From Diphasiastrum complanatum (Eukaryota > Streptophyta > Lycopodiopsida > Lycopodiales > Lycopodiaceae), in the NCBI GenBank assembly GCA_029204225.1, contig CM055092.1, positions 14,968,059-15,032,058 on the forward strand: a stretch of 64,000 nt of DNA, given 5' to 3'. Shown in pieces: positions 12,652 to 24,204 of this stretch (positions are counted from its first letter, which is position 1; every line of letters starts with the position of its first letter). A program made the position numbers and the translations under genes. The notes beneath the pieces are model-generated. The model saw only the letters and a program-made list of their open reading frames with translations. It had not been told where the DNA came from and did no database searches.

Positions 12652-13116
12652 TGTTGTAAAGCTACCTTTACAAGCTTTACTTCCGGTTCCACTGGTGTCA
12701 GCATTGTCCCCGACGCCAGCAGCGCCCCTGCTGCTCCCGTCGCCACCGATGTCGGCGCCGCTCCCGACGCCACTGTGACCCGAATCCAGCCGGCGCCAAG
12801 TTCCTATGGCTGAAAATCTTTGATCGATTCTAGCGAAGTCCAGAGAGCTCAGATTGATGAGCAATCACCTCACACAATCTAGGCATGATTAAAGGAAGCT
12901 GGGGATCAATAAATTCTAGAGAGAGAAAATGTGCTTTACCTGTCTGGATAGAGTACTTGGTATGAGAGGAGGTGGCGAATCCCACCAATATTATAGGGGA
13001 GTGCGGTTTGTGACTCAGGGCGAGCTCCAACCAAGTCTCAGCCTCCCTTGTTGGAATGTTGTCCTGGCACTCGCCTTGGCATGCCAACGTCCCGGAGACT
13101 AGGGTCGGTCACACAC
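12652..13116 (+). repeat. LTR-A fragment, 5' part
   Basis: It starts exactly at the LTR-A terminus (TGTTGTAAAGCTACC) and runs through the GGCGCC-rich block and promoter-like block to ..GGGTCGGTCACACACTT. At 13116/13117 it switches to minus-strand LTR-A. The two sequences share ACTT at the junction, consistent with microhomology-mediated joining. Confidence 0.8.
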
Positions 13117-13331
13117 TTCCCTCCAAGCAAGCCGCCCGACATACATCAAACTTAACCAACTCAAAGCTTCATTACAAACGAGTAACATCCATTCCAAGCA
13201 AGGGGTCTGACTTACATCAGACTTAACCAACTGAAAGCTTCGTCACGAGTGCTGAAAGCCAACCTGGCGCCACGCCAGACTGGACAGCCATAAACAAGTA
13301 GCTTCCACCCAAGCAAGCCATCCAACTCAGC

Positions 13332-14070
13332 TGTTGTAAAGCTGACTCAGGTGCACCCAGCGTGCCCTATAAGACTCTAAGGGGTGACACTCCCTAAGGT
13401 CCCAGAGCAAGTTAGAATGTCAAGGACTGAGCCTCCGACCTATGGTGACCAGTCAAGTAGTCACAAGTCATGAGCTAGCTCTGGAGCTCGAGTCATGGCC
13501 TAGTCAGGAAGCAAGTTGATTCTGCCACCGGAACGGCTCCCGGGACCCATGTCCGGGAGCCAGACTGATTCTGCCAGGCTTGCCAGGCTTAATCAGCAAA
13601 ATAAAAACTAAGTCCCAAAAAGCGTGCTTTACCAGAAAGCACTATGTTTCAGAACAGAGGGGGTGCGCCGAATCACAGCAGAACTATAGGGGGAGTCCGG
13701 CAGACAGAAACTTGGGCAGCTCAACCAGCGCCAGGAATCCAGTCGCCAGGTCTCAGCCCCCTCTACCAGCACGAGCCAGGCACAATGCCCAGCACGTGTT
13801 GGTGGCCTCGAGACCGGTCAGTCTATGTATGAATGTAACCTCTTCCAAATTTAATAAAGTTGATCCTTGGGGATGATTACCATTTCGGTTTCGCCTCCAG
13901 GCCTGGTCCAAGTGGAAGGACCCTTACTACAACCTTTTTGCGTCGCTGGTGCCTAAGGGTCCTTGTCATTGACATGGGGCTTGCCGCTATGCCAATCGGT
14001 CAGTTTGGCAACCACTATGCCTTGGGTTTTATGTGTGGCTTGTCTTTGCCTTTGGTTACCTTTTGGGGAC
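13332..14070 (+). repeat. 5' LTR-B, truncated at its 3' end
   Basis: Nearly identical to 16306-17045 of the 3' LTR, up to the shared ..CCTTTTGGGGAC. After position 14070 the two diverge completely: the 3' LTR continues, and this copy enters pol. The promoter-like block and AATAAA near 13850 are kept. The open frames here (for example 13860-14102) are non-coding LTR sequence. Confidence 0.9.
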
Positions 14071-16064
14071 ACCATTGTTGGAGCAGACCAAGACTCATCT
14101 GAAGATGACATGGACACCGGAATGTGAAGCAGCGTTCCAAGAACTAAAACGACGGATCACTCAAGAACCCATCCTTGCCTTACCGGACTTTAGCAAACCT
14201 TTTGAAATACATACAGACGCGTCGAACTTTGCTATTGGGGCCGTGCTGATGCAAGACGGAAAACCTGTTGCATATTTTTCAAAGAAATTGAGTGACGTAG
14301 AGCGACGATGGCCAACTCATGAAAAAGAAATGGTCACAATAGCTCAAGCAGTGGAGCATTGGAGACATTATGTGGCAGGAAAACCCTTTAAGACGTTCAC
14401 TGATAGTGTATCACTCAAGTACTTCTCATCCCAAGGTATGCTCACGCCAAAGCAAATGCGATTCTTTCTCTCAAAATCCAATATAGACATTTTACACACG
14501 GCGAGAAAGAACAATGTGGTGGCGGACGCACTAAGTAGATAGGAACACTTGATGGCAACAGTGACAACTCAGGTGACTGGCCTACTCCAAGAAATCAGGG
14601 AGAATTATGGTGTAGATGCGTTGGCGAAGGACTTAATGATCGAATTCCATCTGGGAAAGCCTCATAAACATTTCACTTGGAAAGATCAAATGGTTGTTTA
14701 TAAACAACGTAGAGTATATGTCCCAGACAACATCAACCTGAGGAAGAAAGTCTTGCGAGAACATCATGACGTACTAGCCGCCGGATGAACTTCTCAAAAG
14801 AGGCTTCTATTGGCCAAGTATGTGGGCAGACGTTGAATCCTATGTGTAAACATGCCCGACATGTCAACAAGTGAAGGTGGAACCGCTAGCTCCAGCTGGA
14901 CTACTCCAACCATTACCGGTACTAGCATACCCATGGGATTCGGTGAGCATGGATTTTATTGTTCAACTACCATGGTGCCAAGGCTTCGACAAAATTTATG
15001 TGGTGGTTGACCGGTTTTTAAAGCAAGTTCATCTAGTACCAACTAAAAGTTCAGTGACAGCTGAAGAAGTGGCAAGGTTATTTTTCAAATGTGTTTTCAA
15101 ACACCAGGGCCGGCCTAGAACGATTATTTCTGACCGAGACACCAAGTTCGTCGGAAAGTTTTGGACCTGTCTATTTCGCCTCGTGGGAACCGGACTGAAT
15201 TTCAGTACTGCATATCACCCTCAAACAGATGGGCAAACGGAACGAGTCAATCGACAGATTGACCAATATTTACGAAATTATATCGCTTGGGACCAATCCG
15301 ATTGGGTCAACTACTTGGATATTCTCGAGTTTGCACATAACAACCGAGTGAACAGATCTACTGGAAGGGCACCCTTCGAGATAAGCAATGGTCGGCTACC
15401 GATTGTTCCAAGCTCTTTTCTTACAGGCATGCAGGAAACACCAGTACCCACTGTGGAGGAATTCATCAATGAGTGGCACACAAAGCTGACAGAGGTGAAG
15501 GCATTTTTAGAGCAGTCACAAAGGAGTATGGCAGCTGACGTAAACGCACATCGACGAGAACTGGAATTTGAGGAAGGTGATCAAGTATGGCTGAACACAA
15601 AGAACATTCCGTTACCAAAAGGTTTTTCTCATAAGTTCGCTCGACCTTATGCGGGACCATATTATGTCACCAAGAAGATCAACCCAGTGGCTTACCGATT
15701 AGCGCTGCCATCCAGCTTGGATATACACAATGTGTTTCATATCTCATTACTCAAACGGTACAAACCAGATGAGTGATTTGATCGGCAACGCGAACTCCGT
15801 CACCCACCAACGACACTTGATGATACGAAGAGGCAGCTTGTACCAGAACAAATATTGACACATAGAAAGCGAACTGACGTTCAACGTGAATATCTAGTGA
15901 AGTGGCTACGGGCTCCACTTATTGAGGCTTCTTGGGAGTACGAAGACAAACTTAAGGAGGGAGCCCCTGAAGTACTAGCAGATTATCTGCAGAAGAACCA
16001 ACACAATAGCCGTTTTCCCAGATCGGCACACAAAGCACTACCTGGCGGCATGCCTCCTACATAA
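14071..16064 (+). pseudogene. Chromovirus pol 3' half: RNase H, integrase, chromodomain
   Basis: RNase H (about 14105-14540) shows HTDASNFAIGAV, HEKEMVTIAQAVEHWRHY, FTDSVSLKYF and VVADALSR. An in-frame stop at 14540 and further breaks at 14786 and 14847 interrupt the chain. Integrase core (about 14935-15290) has SMDFI, ISDRDTKF and DGQTERVNR, so the DDE residues are intact. A GPY/F-like G-P-Y-Y-V lies near 15655. Another stop follows at 15774, then a chromodomain with YLVKW..EASWEYE at about 15890-15945. Chromodomains guide integration to particular chromatin. The breaks and the missing RT make this copy defective. Confidence 0.88.
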
Positions 16065-16305
16065 ACATTCATGGCCATTTTGAAGTTCAAGGAACTTCCC
16101 GGTATCTTTCTTAAGTGTGTCAATAAATCACTTGCAGCTTTACACAGGTTTTACGTAAGTGGACTTTATCTACACTTTTCCTGTGCTACTGCCAATGTAT
16201 TTTGTAATTCAAAGTTGTTAAGGCCGGTGAATTAAGCCCGTGCCATACGTCCTAGGTCTAGTTTGGCCCTGATGAGGACATCAACTTTTTCAAACGAGGG
16301 GAGGA

Positions 16306-17223
16306 TGTTGTAAAGCTGACTCAGGTGCACCCAGCGTGCCCTGTAAGACTCTAAGGGGTGACACTCCCTAAGGTCCCAGAGCAAGTTAGAACGTCAAGGA
16401 CTGAGCCTCTGACCTGTGGTGAGCCAGTCAAGTAATCACAAGTCATGAGCTAGCTCTGGAGCTCGAGTCATGGCCTAGTCAGGAAGCAAGTTGATTCTGC
16501 CACCGGAACGGCTCCCGGGACCCATGTCCGGGAGCCAGACTGATTCTGCCAGGCTTGCCAGGCTTAATCAGCAAAATAAAAACTAAGTCCCAAAAAGCGT
16601 GCTTTACTAGAAAGCACTATGTTTCAGAACAGAGGGGGTGCGTCGAATCACAACAGAACTATAGGGGGAGTCCGGCAGACAGAAACTTGGGCAGCTCAAC
16701 CAGCGCCAGGAATCCAGTCGCCAGGTCTCAGCTCCCTCTACCAGCACGAGCCAGGCACAATGCCCAGCACGTGTTGGTGGCCTCGAGACCGGTCAGTCTA
16801 CGTATGAATGTAACCTCTTTCAAATCTAATAAAGTTGATCCTTGGGGATGATTACCATTTCGGTTTCGCCTCCGGGACTGGTCCAAGTGGAAGGACCCTT
16901 ACTACAACCTTTTTGCGTCGCTGGTGCCTAAGGGTCCCTGTCATCGACATGGGGCTTGCCGCTATGCCAATCAGTCAGTTTGGCGACCACTATGCCTTGG
17001 GTTTTATGTGTGGCTTGTCTTTGCCTTTGGTTACCTTTTGGGGACGGATTCTGAGTTGGCTTTCGGGTTGGTTGGGATTCCAATTTTCTTAAGTCTGAAT
17101 GGTTAAGCTTGTTACGTTTCTGAGTTGGCTTTTATGTAAGTGCATGATGGATGAATGTTAGACTTAAGCGCGTGTTGGGGAAACCACTCAAGTCCCAGCG
17201 CCCTTTGAGGCACCGGCGCAACA
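16306..17223 (+). repeat. 3' LTR-B, complete
   Basis: 918 bp, TGTTGTAAAGCTGAC..GGCGCAACA, preceded by a purine-rich tract (ACGAGGGGAGGA) and followed by TSD TCAGC. A promoter-like block is at 16599-16680 (GTGCTTTAC, then GAATCACA.., then ACTATAGGGGGAGT). AATAAA is at about 16828. Both blocks resemble those of LTR-A. Confidence 0.92.
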
Positions 17224-17706
17224 TCAGCCGACAGGTTAGAGCCCGTTCCCCAAGAGCTTAACCCATTCACGTTCATGCAAGGAACACTCAGAACCACAAG
17301 CCACGAGAGATATGGAGACAACCAATTCTTGGACCGAATGGTCCCGATAGCATACCACTGGCGCCACGGACCGAATGGTCCCGACGGTATACTGCTGGCA
17401 TCCTAGGATACGACCCTCAGTTATGTACCAAACTAAAAAAAGTTTGAAGCGGCCTTACAACTGGCGCTTTTACCGAACACTGAAACCCAGAAGGTAATCA
17501 GAGTCAGTTTGAGAGAAATCCTACTTTATTGATAAATCTGAGAAGGTTTCATTTCAAGTGTGACACCGACCCTAGTCTCCGGGGCGCTGGCATGCCAAGG
17601 TGAGTGCCAGGACAACATTCCAGCCAGGGAGGCTGAGACTTGGTTGGAGCTCGCCCTGAGTCGCAACCCACACTCTCCTATAGTATTGGTGGGATTCGCC
17701 ACCTCC

Positions 17707-17884
17707 TGAAGTGCAGGCATCCCAAAGGGACCCGGGAACCACGACTGAGCTTCCCAGCCTTCAACCCTTGCCGTGCAAACCCACTTGACATACAAGCAGC
17801 CAGCTCGTCAACAACGATCAAACTTAACCAACTTGAAGTTCAGAAACCAACATTGAGATCCAACTTGGCGCCATGCCAGATCGC
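17707..17884 (-). repeat. LTR-A terminal fragment, inverted
   Basis: 178 bp of the LTR-A right end on the minus strand, starting at terminus TGAAGTGCAGG (17707) and ending at ..GCCAGATCG. It abuts the plus-strand non-autonomous body at 17885, where a plus-strand leader and 5' LTR would be expected. The 5' end of that older element is thus replaced by an inverted fragment. Confidence 0.7.
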
Positions 17885-19290
17885 AGCAGGAAGTCAAAAG
17901 TTGGAAAGAGCAATTTCAAGGGAGATCTTCTATGGAGCAGTTGGTCTTCATTTGGGATGGCTACCTTCAGAACTGAAACTCACTGAGCATGGGTGATATC
18001 CAGTATCAGTTGGGTTTTTCCTCAAAGGGGAAAAAGACTAGGATCATCTTCAGAGATTGGCAACAAGTTGGATCAAGCCATAATCCTAGCAAATGGGAAG
18101 CAAAGTGTTGGAAAGGCTTTTTGTCTGAGAACTCTACTCTAAGTCCGGTCAGCTGATTTTATAAGTGGAGGGGTACTATCACACACACCTCTCTCTTGGG
18201 GCAAATTTTGAATGAAAGTTGATCAAAATGGGGGCAAATTCAAGGTGACCTAGCCATACTCACACGAGGAGGTTGGCGAACTTTCGACCTAATAAGTTGA
18301 CAAGTTTTTGTTGTGGAAAGGAAAGCTTGTTATAGGCTTTTTCTGAACCAGCAATGATGAGGAGACATAATGAGTACGCTGACTTGTGTTACGTGTAAAG
18401 CAGCTGATCAATGAAGGAACTGTGAAAGTTGAGTCGTGTTGAGATCGGACTAGTGCAAACTCTGGGTGCATGTGTCTGATTCAAAGAGAGCTACTTGAAG
18501 CCAAGCTCGATGTACACTTCTTGTTTTGACTGTGAGGCAACTGACTAGTGATGGAATTGTGAAAGTCAAGTTTTGCGCGACGGACATGGTGCTTCAAACA
18601 AACGCGAAGAGATAGTTTGGATGCGGATCAAACTGGTGCGACCCTTTGGCTTTCCACGAGGTCAATGTTACATTTGGGCTGATTCAAAGAGCTACTTCAA
18701 GCTAAGTGAGAGGTGCATTGCGGAGTACTCAATCTTTGCCTACCTCAAAGAGCCAAGATGGAAAAGTATCAAGATCAGGCTGGGACAAGGAGAGAAATCA
18801 AGGTGCAGAAGCAACAAGGCACGGAGTGGACCATAAAGTGGGCAATCAAACGATAAATCCTTCGGCTCAGGGAGCCTTGATACCTGTGCGGAACTGAACA
18901 AATCTGGAGCTCAGGGAGCTCAACACAAAGTGCATCAAGGACAAATCAGGAGCTCAAAGGAGTTCCAAAGTCAAAAGTCATAAGCGACAGGGGCGAACAT
19001 TTCAAAGAAAGGCCTCTTTCACCAGTTAATAAGGTTCTCGGGTTTTACGAAAGCGATATCAAATCTATGCTTTTTCCAGACAAAGATATATTTTTAAGTT
19101 ATGTAATTTTTCAGTACAAAGAGCCGAGCCTCCGACTTGTGGTGTTCCAGTTTCAATGTTAATAAAAAGTGGCCAGTAAATTGAGTACTGTGCCAAGTAG
19201 CTCAAATGTATAGTTGATTTTAATTGGGAGACACCTCTTCTGTAATCTGACATCTGATGAGTACATCAGATTTTATAAAGGTGGGGTGGA
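17885..19290 (+). repeat. Non-autonomous LTR-A body, older copy
   Basis: About 1.4 kb without a credible ORF. It matches 22741-24204 throughout, except for a deletion of about 60 bp near 18435. It contains two diverged tandem copies of a roughly 190-bp segment (GAACTGTGAAAGTTGAG.. near 18416 and GGAATTGTGAAAGTCAAG near 18551). The tail (GATGAGTACATCAG..AAAGGTGGGGTGGA) is the polypurine region before the 3' LTR. Confidence 0.75.
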
Positions 19291-19304
19291 TGTTGTAAAG
19301 TTAC

Positions 19305-20224
19305 TGTTGCACCGGCGCCTCAAAGGGCGCTGGGACTTGAGCGGTTTCCCCAACACGCGCTTAAGTCTAACATTCATCCATCATGCACTTACGTAAAATC
19401 CAACTCATAAACGTAACAAGCTTAACCATTCAGACTTAAGAAAACTGGAATCCCAACCAACCCGAAAGCCAACTCAGAATCCGTCCCCAAAAGGTAACCA
19501 AAGGCAAAGACAAGCCACACATGAAACCCAAGGCATAGTGGTCGCCAAACTGACCAATTGGCATAGCGGCAAGCCCCATGTCGATGACAGGGACCCTTAG
19601 GCGCCAGCGACGCAAAAAGGTTGTAGTAAGGGTCCTTCCACTTGGACCAGTCCCGGAGGCGAAACCAAAATGGTAATCATCCCCAAGGATCAACTTTATT
19701 AGATTTGGAAGAGGTTACATTCATACATAGACTGACCGGTCTCGGGGCCACCAACACGTGCTGGGCATTGTGCCTGGCTCGTGCTGGTAGAGGGAGCTGA
19801 GACCTGGCGACTGGATTCCTGGCGCTGGTTGAGCTGCCCAAGTTTCTGTCTGCCGGACTCCCCCTATAGTTCTGCTGTGATTCGGCGCACCCCCTCTGGT
19901 TTGAACCATAGTGCTTTCTGGTAAAGCACGCTTTTTAGGACTTAGTTTTTATTTTGCTGATTAAGCCTGGCAAGCCTGGCAGAATCAGTCTGGCTCCCGG
20001 ACATGGGTCCCGGGAGCCGTCCCGGCGGCCGAATCAACCTGCTTTCCTGACTAGGCCATGACTCGAGCTCCAGAGCTAGCTCATGACTTTGTGACTACTT
20101 GACTGGCTCACCACAGGTCGGAGGCTCAGTCCTTGACGTTCTAACTTGCTCTGGGACCTTAGGGAGTGTCACCCCTTTGAGTCTTACAGGGCACGCTGGG
20201 TGCACCCGAGTCAGCTTTACAACA
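19305..20224 (-). mobile_element. Solo LTR-B, TSD GTTAC
   Basis: 920 bp, near-identical over its length to the reverse complement of 16306-17223, flanked by GTTAC (19300-19304 and 20225-20229). No internal sequence remains, which is the usual product of recombination between the two LTRs of one element. It lies 14 bp inside the start of the older 3' LTR-A. Confidence 0.95.
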
Positions 20225-20645
20225 GTTACCCTTACAAGCTTTACTTCCTGCGCCAGCATTGTCCCCGGCTGCTCCCGGCGCCACTGTGACCAGAATCCAG
20301 CCGGCGCCAAGTTTCTATGGCTGAAAATCTTTGATTGGATCTAGCGAAGTCCAGAGAGCTCAGATCGATGTGCAATCACCTCACACGATCTAGGCATGAT
20401 TAAAGGAAGCCTGGGGATTTATAAATTCTAGAGAGAGAAATTGACTTTATAGAGAGAGAAAATGTGCTTTACCCGCCTGGGTAGAGTACTTGGTATGAGG
20501 GGAGGTGGCGAATCCCACCAATACTATAGGGGAGTGCGGGTTGCGACTCAAGGCGAGCTTCAACCAAGTCTCAGCCTCCCTGGCTGGAATGTTGTCCTGG
20601 CACTCGCCTTGGCATGCCAGCGCCCCGGAGACTAGGGTCGGTCAC

Positions 20646-21862
20646 TGTTGTAAAGCTACCTTTACAAGCTTTACTTCCGGCGCCATCGGCGCCAGCTATG
20701 TCCCCGGCGCCAGCAGCGCCCTTCCTGCTCCCGGCGCCACTGTGACCAGAATCCAGCCGGCGCCAAGTTCCTATGGCCGAAAATCTTTGATCGGTTCTAG
20801 CGGAGTCTAGAGAGCTCAGATCGATGTGCAATCACCTCACACGATCTAGGCATGATTAAAGGAAGCCTGGGGATCAATAAAATCTAGAGAGAGAAAATGA
20901 CTTTCTAGAAAGAGAAAATCCTAGAGAGAGAAAAACGTGCTTTACCAGCTTGGGTAGAGTGCTTGGTATGAGGGGGGTTGCCGAATCACACCAATACTAT
21001 AGGGGAGTGCGGGTTGCGACTCAGGGCGAGCTCCAACCAAGTCTCAGCCTCCCTTGTTGGAATGTTGTCATGGCTCTCGCCTTGGCATGCTAGCGCCCCG
21101 GAGACTAGGGTCGGTCACACACTTGAAATGTAACCTTCTCAGATTTATCAATAAAGTGGGATTTTTCTCAAACTGACTCTGATTACTTTCTGGGTTTCAG
21201 TGTTTTGTAAAAGCGCCAATTGTAAGGTCGCTTCCAAATTTTTAAGTTGGCACATAGTTGAGGGTCGTATCCCGAGACGCCAGTGGTATGCCGTCGGGAC
21301 CATTCGGTCAGTGGCGCCAGCGGTATGCTGTCGGGACCATTTGGTCTAGGAACTGGTTGTTTCCATATCTGTCGTGGCTTGTGGTTCTGAGTGTTCCTTA
21401 CATGAACGTGAATAGGTTAAGCTCTTGGGGAACGGGCTCTAACCTGTCGGCTGAGTTGGATGGCTTGCTTAGGTGGAAGTTACCTGTTTATGGTTGTCCA
21501 GTCTGGCGTGGCACCAGGTTGGCTTCCAGCGCTCGTGACGAAGCTTTCAGTTGGTTAAGTCTGATGTAAGTCAGACCACTTGCTTGGAATGGATGTTACT
21601 CGTTTGTAACGAAGCTTCGAGTTGGTTAAGTTTGATGTATGTCGGGCGGCTTGCTTGGAGGGAAGTCACCCACATCGGGACCCTCGATCTGGCATGGCGC
21701 CAGGTTGGATCTCAATGTTGGTTTTCAGGAACTTCAAGTTGGTTAAGTCTGATCTTGTTGGCGAGTTGGCGGCTTGTATGTCAAGTGGATTTGGATGGCA
21801 AGAGTTGAAGGCTGGGAAGCTAAGTCGTGGTTCCCGGCTCCCTTTGGGATGTCTGCGCTACA
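20646..21862 (+). repeat. 5' LTR-A, complete
   Basis: 1217 bp, TGTTGTAAAGCTACC..CTGCGCTACA. From the left: a GGCGCC-rich block (20680-20765), GA-rich tracts, a promoter-like block (20938-21020), and AATAAA at 21150. Then come a tandem pair of about 36 bp (21276-21346, GGTATGC(C/T)GTCGGGACCATT), and three diverged modules with AGTTGGTTAAGT(C/T)TGAT (near 21550, 21620, 21738). Confidence 0.93.
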
Positions 21863-22740
21863 TGTGGTATCAGAGCCGACTGGCCGGTCAGCTATGCGGA
21901 TCTCACGGAAATGGCCACGGTTTGTTGTTCATCAAGACAACTGTTGTGCAAGGTGCTGCCCACAGTGTAAGCACGGTTGTGTCCACAGTCGGGGTGGTCG
22001 GCAAAACGGGGGACTTGATGAGTCAAAGTGCTGCCCTTGAGGTGTAAGCACGGTCAATTCTCGCGGTTCGGGCCTGGCGCTGTCTGCACGTAGGACAGAT
22101 GAGGCAGTGTGCTGCCATTAGGTTGGTGTAAGCACGGTATGTGTCTTGTGGGGTGCGGGGTGACATATTCGAACTGTACGGGTTAACCATTGATACAGAG
22201 ATGCTGCTCGAATTCGAGTGTAAAGCACGGGTGGTTAGCTGCCAGTGCGGGATAGTTGCCGATCATTTAGCTATAAGGGCTATCGACCAAAAAGTGGTGG
22301 GGCGTGACTGAGGCAATGTGCTGCTTAATGGTGAAAGCACGGATAGTTGGAGGGGTGTCCTATGTGGGCTGATTCCGTGATCGATTTGTATGGGCGTGGC
22401 CAGGCAAAGGTCCATTGGCAGGACCATGTCAAAGGGGGACCTTGTCTTTGTTACTTGTTAGTAAACCTGCCTGAGTGTCTTACTTGTATGTATTTGTGGT
22501 GAGTCTTAGTACTCGTGCTTTGCGTGGTTTGCATGATTGCTTGTGATACAAGGAGCTGATGGCTCGAGAAGGAACCTTTTCTTTTGAAGGCTGATACCAT
22601 CAAACAAAGAGGACTACAGAATCTGTGGGGCGGATTTGCAGTTCAAGTACTCGCACGTGAACGGCAACGAAACGACTCAATGTTTGCAAAGGATGGATGG
22701 CTAGCCTGTTTCTTGGGTTAGTTTCATTTGCGACAACGCC
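21863..22740 (+). repeat. LTR-A PBS and leader with hairpin array (copy 2)
   Basis: PBS at 21865-21877. Hairpin-forming units GTGCT..AGCAC lie at 21953-21974, 22028-22051, 22109-22135, about 22203-22228 (degenerate) and 22318-22340. The third unit also holds GGCAG..CTGCC. The leader matches copy 1 (11188-12205, minus) in order and ends at the same word, CCCACCAGACGCAA, at about 22750. It then runs into the non-coding body instead of RT. Confidence 0.8.
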
Positions 22741-24204
22741 CACCAGACGCAAGCAAGAAGTCAAAAGTTGGAAAGGGCAATTTTAGGGGAGATCTTCTAT
22801 GGAGCAGTTGGTCTTCATTTTGGGACGGCCACCTTTGGAACTGAAACTCACAGAGCATGGGTGATGTCCAGTATCAGTTAGGTTTTTCCTCAAAGGGGAA
22901 AGACTAGGATCCTCTTCAGAGATTGGCAACAAGTTGGATCGAGCCATAATCCTAGCAGATGGGAAGCAAAGTGTTGGAAAGGCTTTTTGTCCGAAGAACT
23001 CTACTCTAAGTCCGATCAGCTGATTTTATAAGTGGAGGGGAACTATCACACATACACCTCTCTCTTGGGGCAAATTTTGAATGAAAGTTGATCAAAACAA
23101 AAAAATATTCAAGGTGACCTAGCCATACTCACACGAGGAGACTGGCAAACTTTGGACCTAATAAGTTGACAAGTTTTTGTTGTGGAAAGGAAAGTTTGTT
23201 ATAGGCTTTCTTTGGACCAGCAATGATGAGGAAACATATGAGTACGCTAGCTTGTGTTACGTGTAAGGCAGCTGATCAATGAAGGAATTGTGAAAGTTGA
23301 GTCTTGCATTAGAGACTTGGTATTTCGAACGGACGCTAAGGGACAGTTCGCGTTGAGATCGGACTAGTGCAAACTCTAGGTGCATGTGTCTGATTCAAAG
23401 AGAGCTACTTGAAGCCAAGCTCGATGTACACTTCTTGTTTTGACTATGAGGCAACTGACCAGTAATGGAATTGTGAAAGTCAAGTTTTGCGCGACGGACA
23501 TGGTGCTTCAAACAAACGCGAAAAGATAGTTCGGATGCGGATCAAACTGGTGCGACCCTTTGGCTTTCCACGAGGTCAATGGTTACATTTGGGCTGATTC
23601 AAAGAGCTACTTCAAGCTAAGTGAGAGGTGCATTGCGGAGTACTCAATCTTTGCCTACCTCAAAGAGCCAAGATGGAAAAGTATCAAGATCAGGCTGGGA
23701 CAAGGAGAGAAATCAAGGTGCAGAAGCAACAAGGCACGGAGTGGACCATAAAGTGGGCAATCAAACGATAAATCCTTCGGCTCAGGGAGCCTTGATACCT
23801 GTGCGGAACTGAACAAATCTGGAGCTCAGGGAGCTCAACACAAAGTGCATCAAGGACAAATCAGGAGCTCAAAGGAGTTCCAAAGTCAAAAGTCATAAGC
23901 GACAGAGGCGAACATTTCAAAGAAAGACCTCTGTCACCAGTTAATAAGGTTCTCGGGTTTTACGAAAGCGATATCAAATCTACGCTTTTTCCAGACAAAG
24001 ATATGTTTTTAAGTTATGTAATTTTTCAGTACAAAGAGCTGAGCCTCCGACTTGTGGTGTGCCAGCTTCAATGTTAATAAAAAGTTGCCAGTAAATTGAG
24101 TATTGTGCCAAGTAGCTTAAATGTATAGTTATGTTAATTGGGAGACACCTTTACTTTAATCTGACATCTGATGAGGACATCAGATTTCATAAACGTGGGG
24201 TGGA
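22741..24204 (+). repeat. Non-autonomous LTR-A body, younger copy
   Basis: No domain is recognisable in any frame. It contains a diverged tandem duplication of about 190-200 bp (compare GAATTGTGAAAGT near 23284 and 23469, and GATTCAAAGAG near 23393 and 23597). The last 260 bp (about 23940-24204) align with the 3' UTR and polypurine region of chromovirus B (about 16130-16305). Shared words include GGGTTTTACG, GTGCCA and TGATGAGGACATCA. Confidence 0.75.

Larger units (their letters stand above)
13332..17223 (+). mobile_element. Element B: chromodomain Ty3/gypsy, internally deleted, TSD TCAGC
   Basis: The element is flanked by TCAGC on both sides and ends TG..CA. The 3' LTR is 16306-17223 (918 bp). 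The 5' LTR is only 13332-14070: after its first 739 bp the sequence runs directly into RNase H coding sequence. The last 180 bp of the LTR, the PBS, gag, protease and RT were therefore removed by one deletion. The remaining body encodes RNase H, integrase, a GPY/F-like block and a chromodomain. Its insertion interrupted a minus-strand LTR-A. Confidence 0.92.
13117..17706 (-). repeat. LTR-A fragment (minus), split by element B
   Basis: Minus-strand LTR-A runs 13117-13331 and resumes at 17224-17706. The interruption is the LTR-B element, whose TSD TCAGC is visible on both sides (13327-13331 and 17224-17228). The fragment includes the poly(A)-type block (reverse complement of AATAAA near 17530) and ends within the promoter-like block at 17706. 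There a new minus-strand LTR-A terminus (TGAAGTGCAGG) begins. Confidence 0.8.

Noticed and set aside
13860-14102. 80-codon frame repeated at 16835 and 19693 (minus)
   Set aside because: The repetition is because each lies in an LTR-B copy. The frame covers LTR sequence around and after the poly(A)-type block and runs into pol in one copy. No family is known.
18573-18897. Frames repeated at 23560-23812, possible conserved small protein
   Set aside because: They lie in the non-coding body of the LTR-A elements. Conservation follows the whole repeat, with no codon pattern.
21865-21877. tRNA-like match TGGTATCAGAGCC
   Set aside because: It is only the primer-binding site complementary to the 3' end of initiator Met tRNA. 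No tRNA cloverleaf surrounds it, here or at the other PBS sites.
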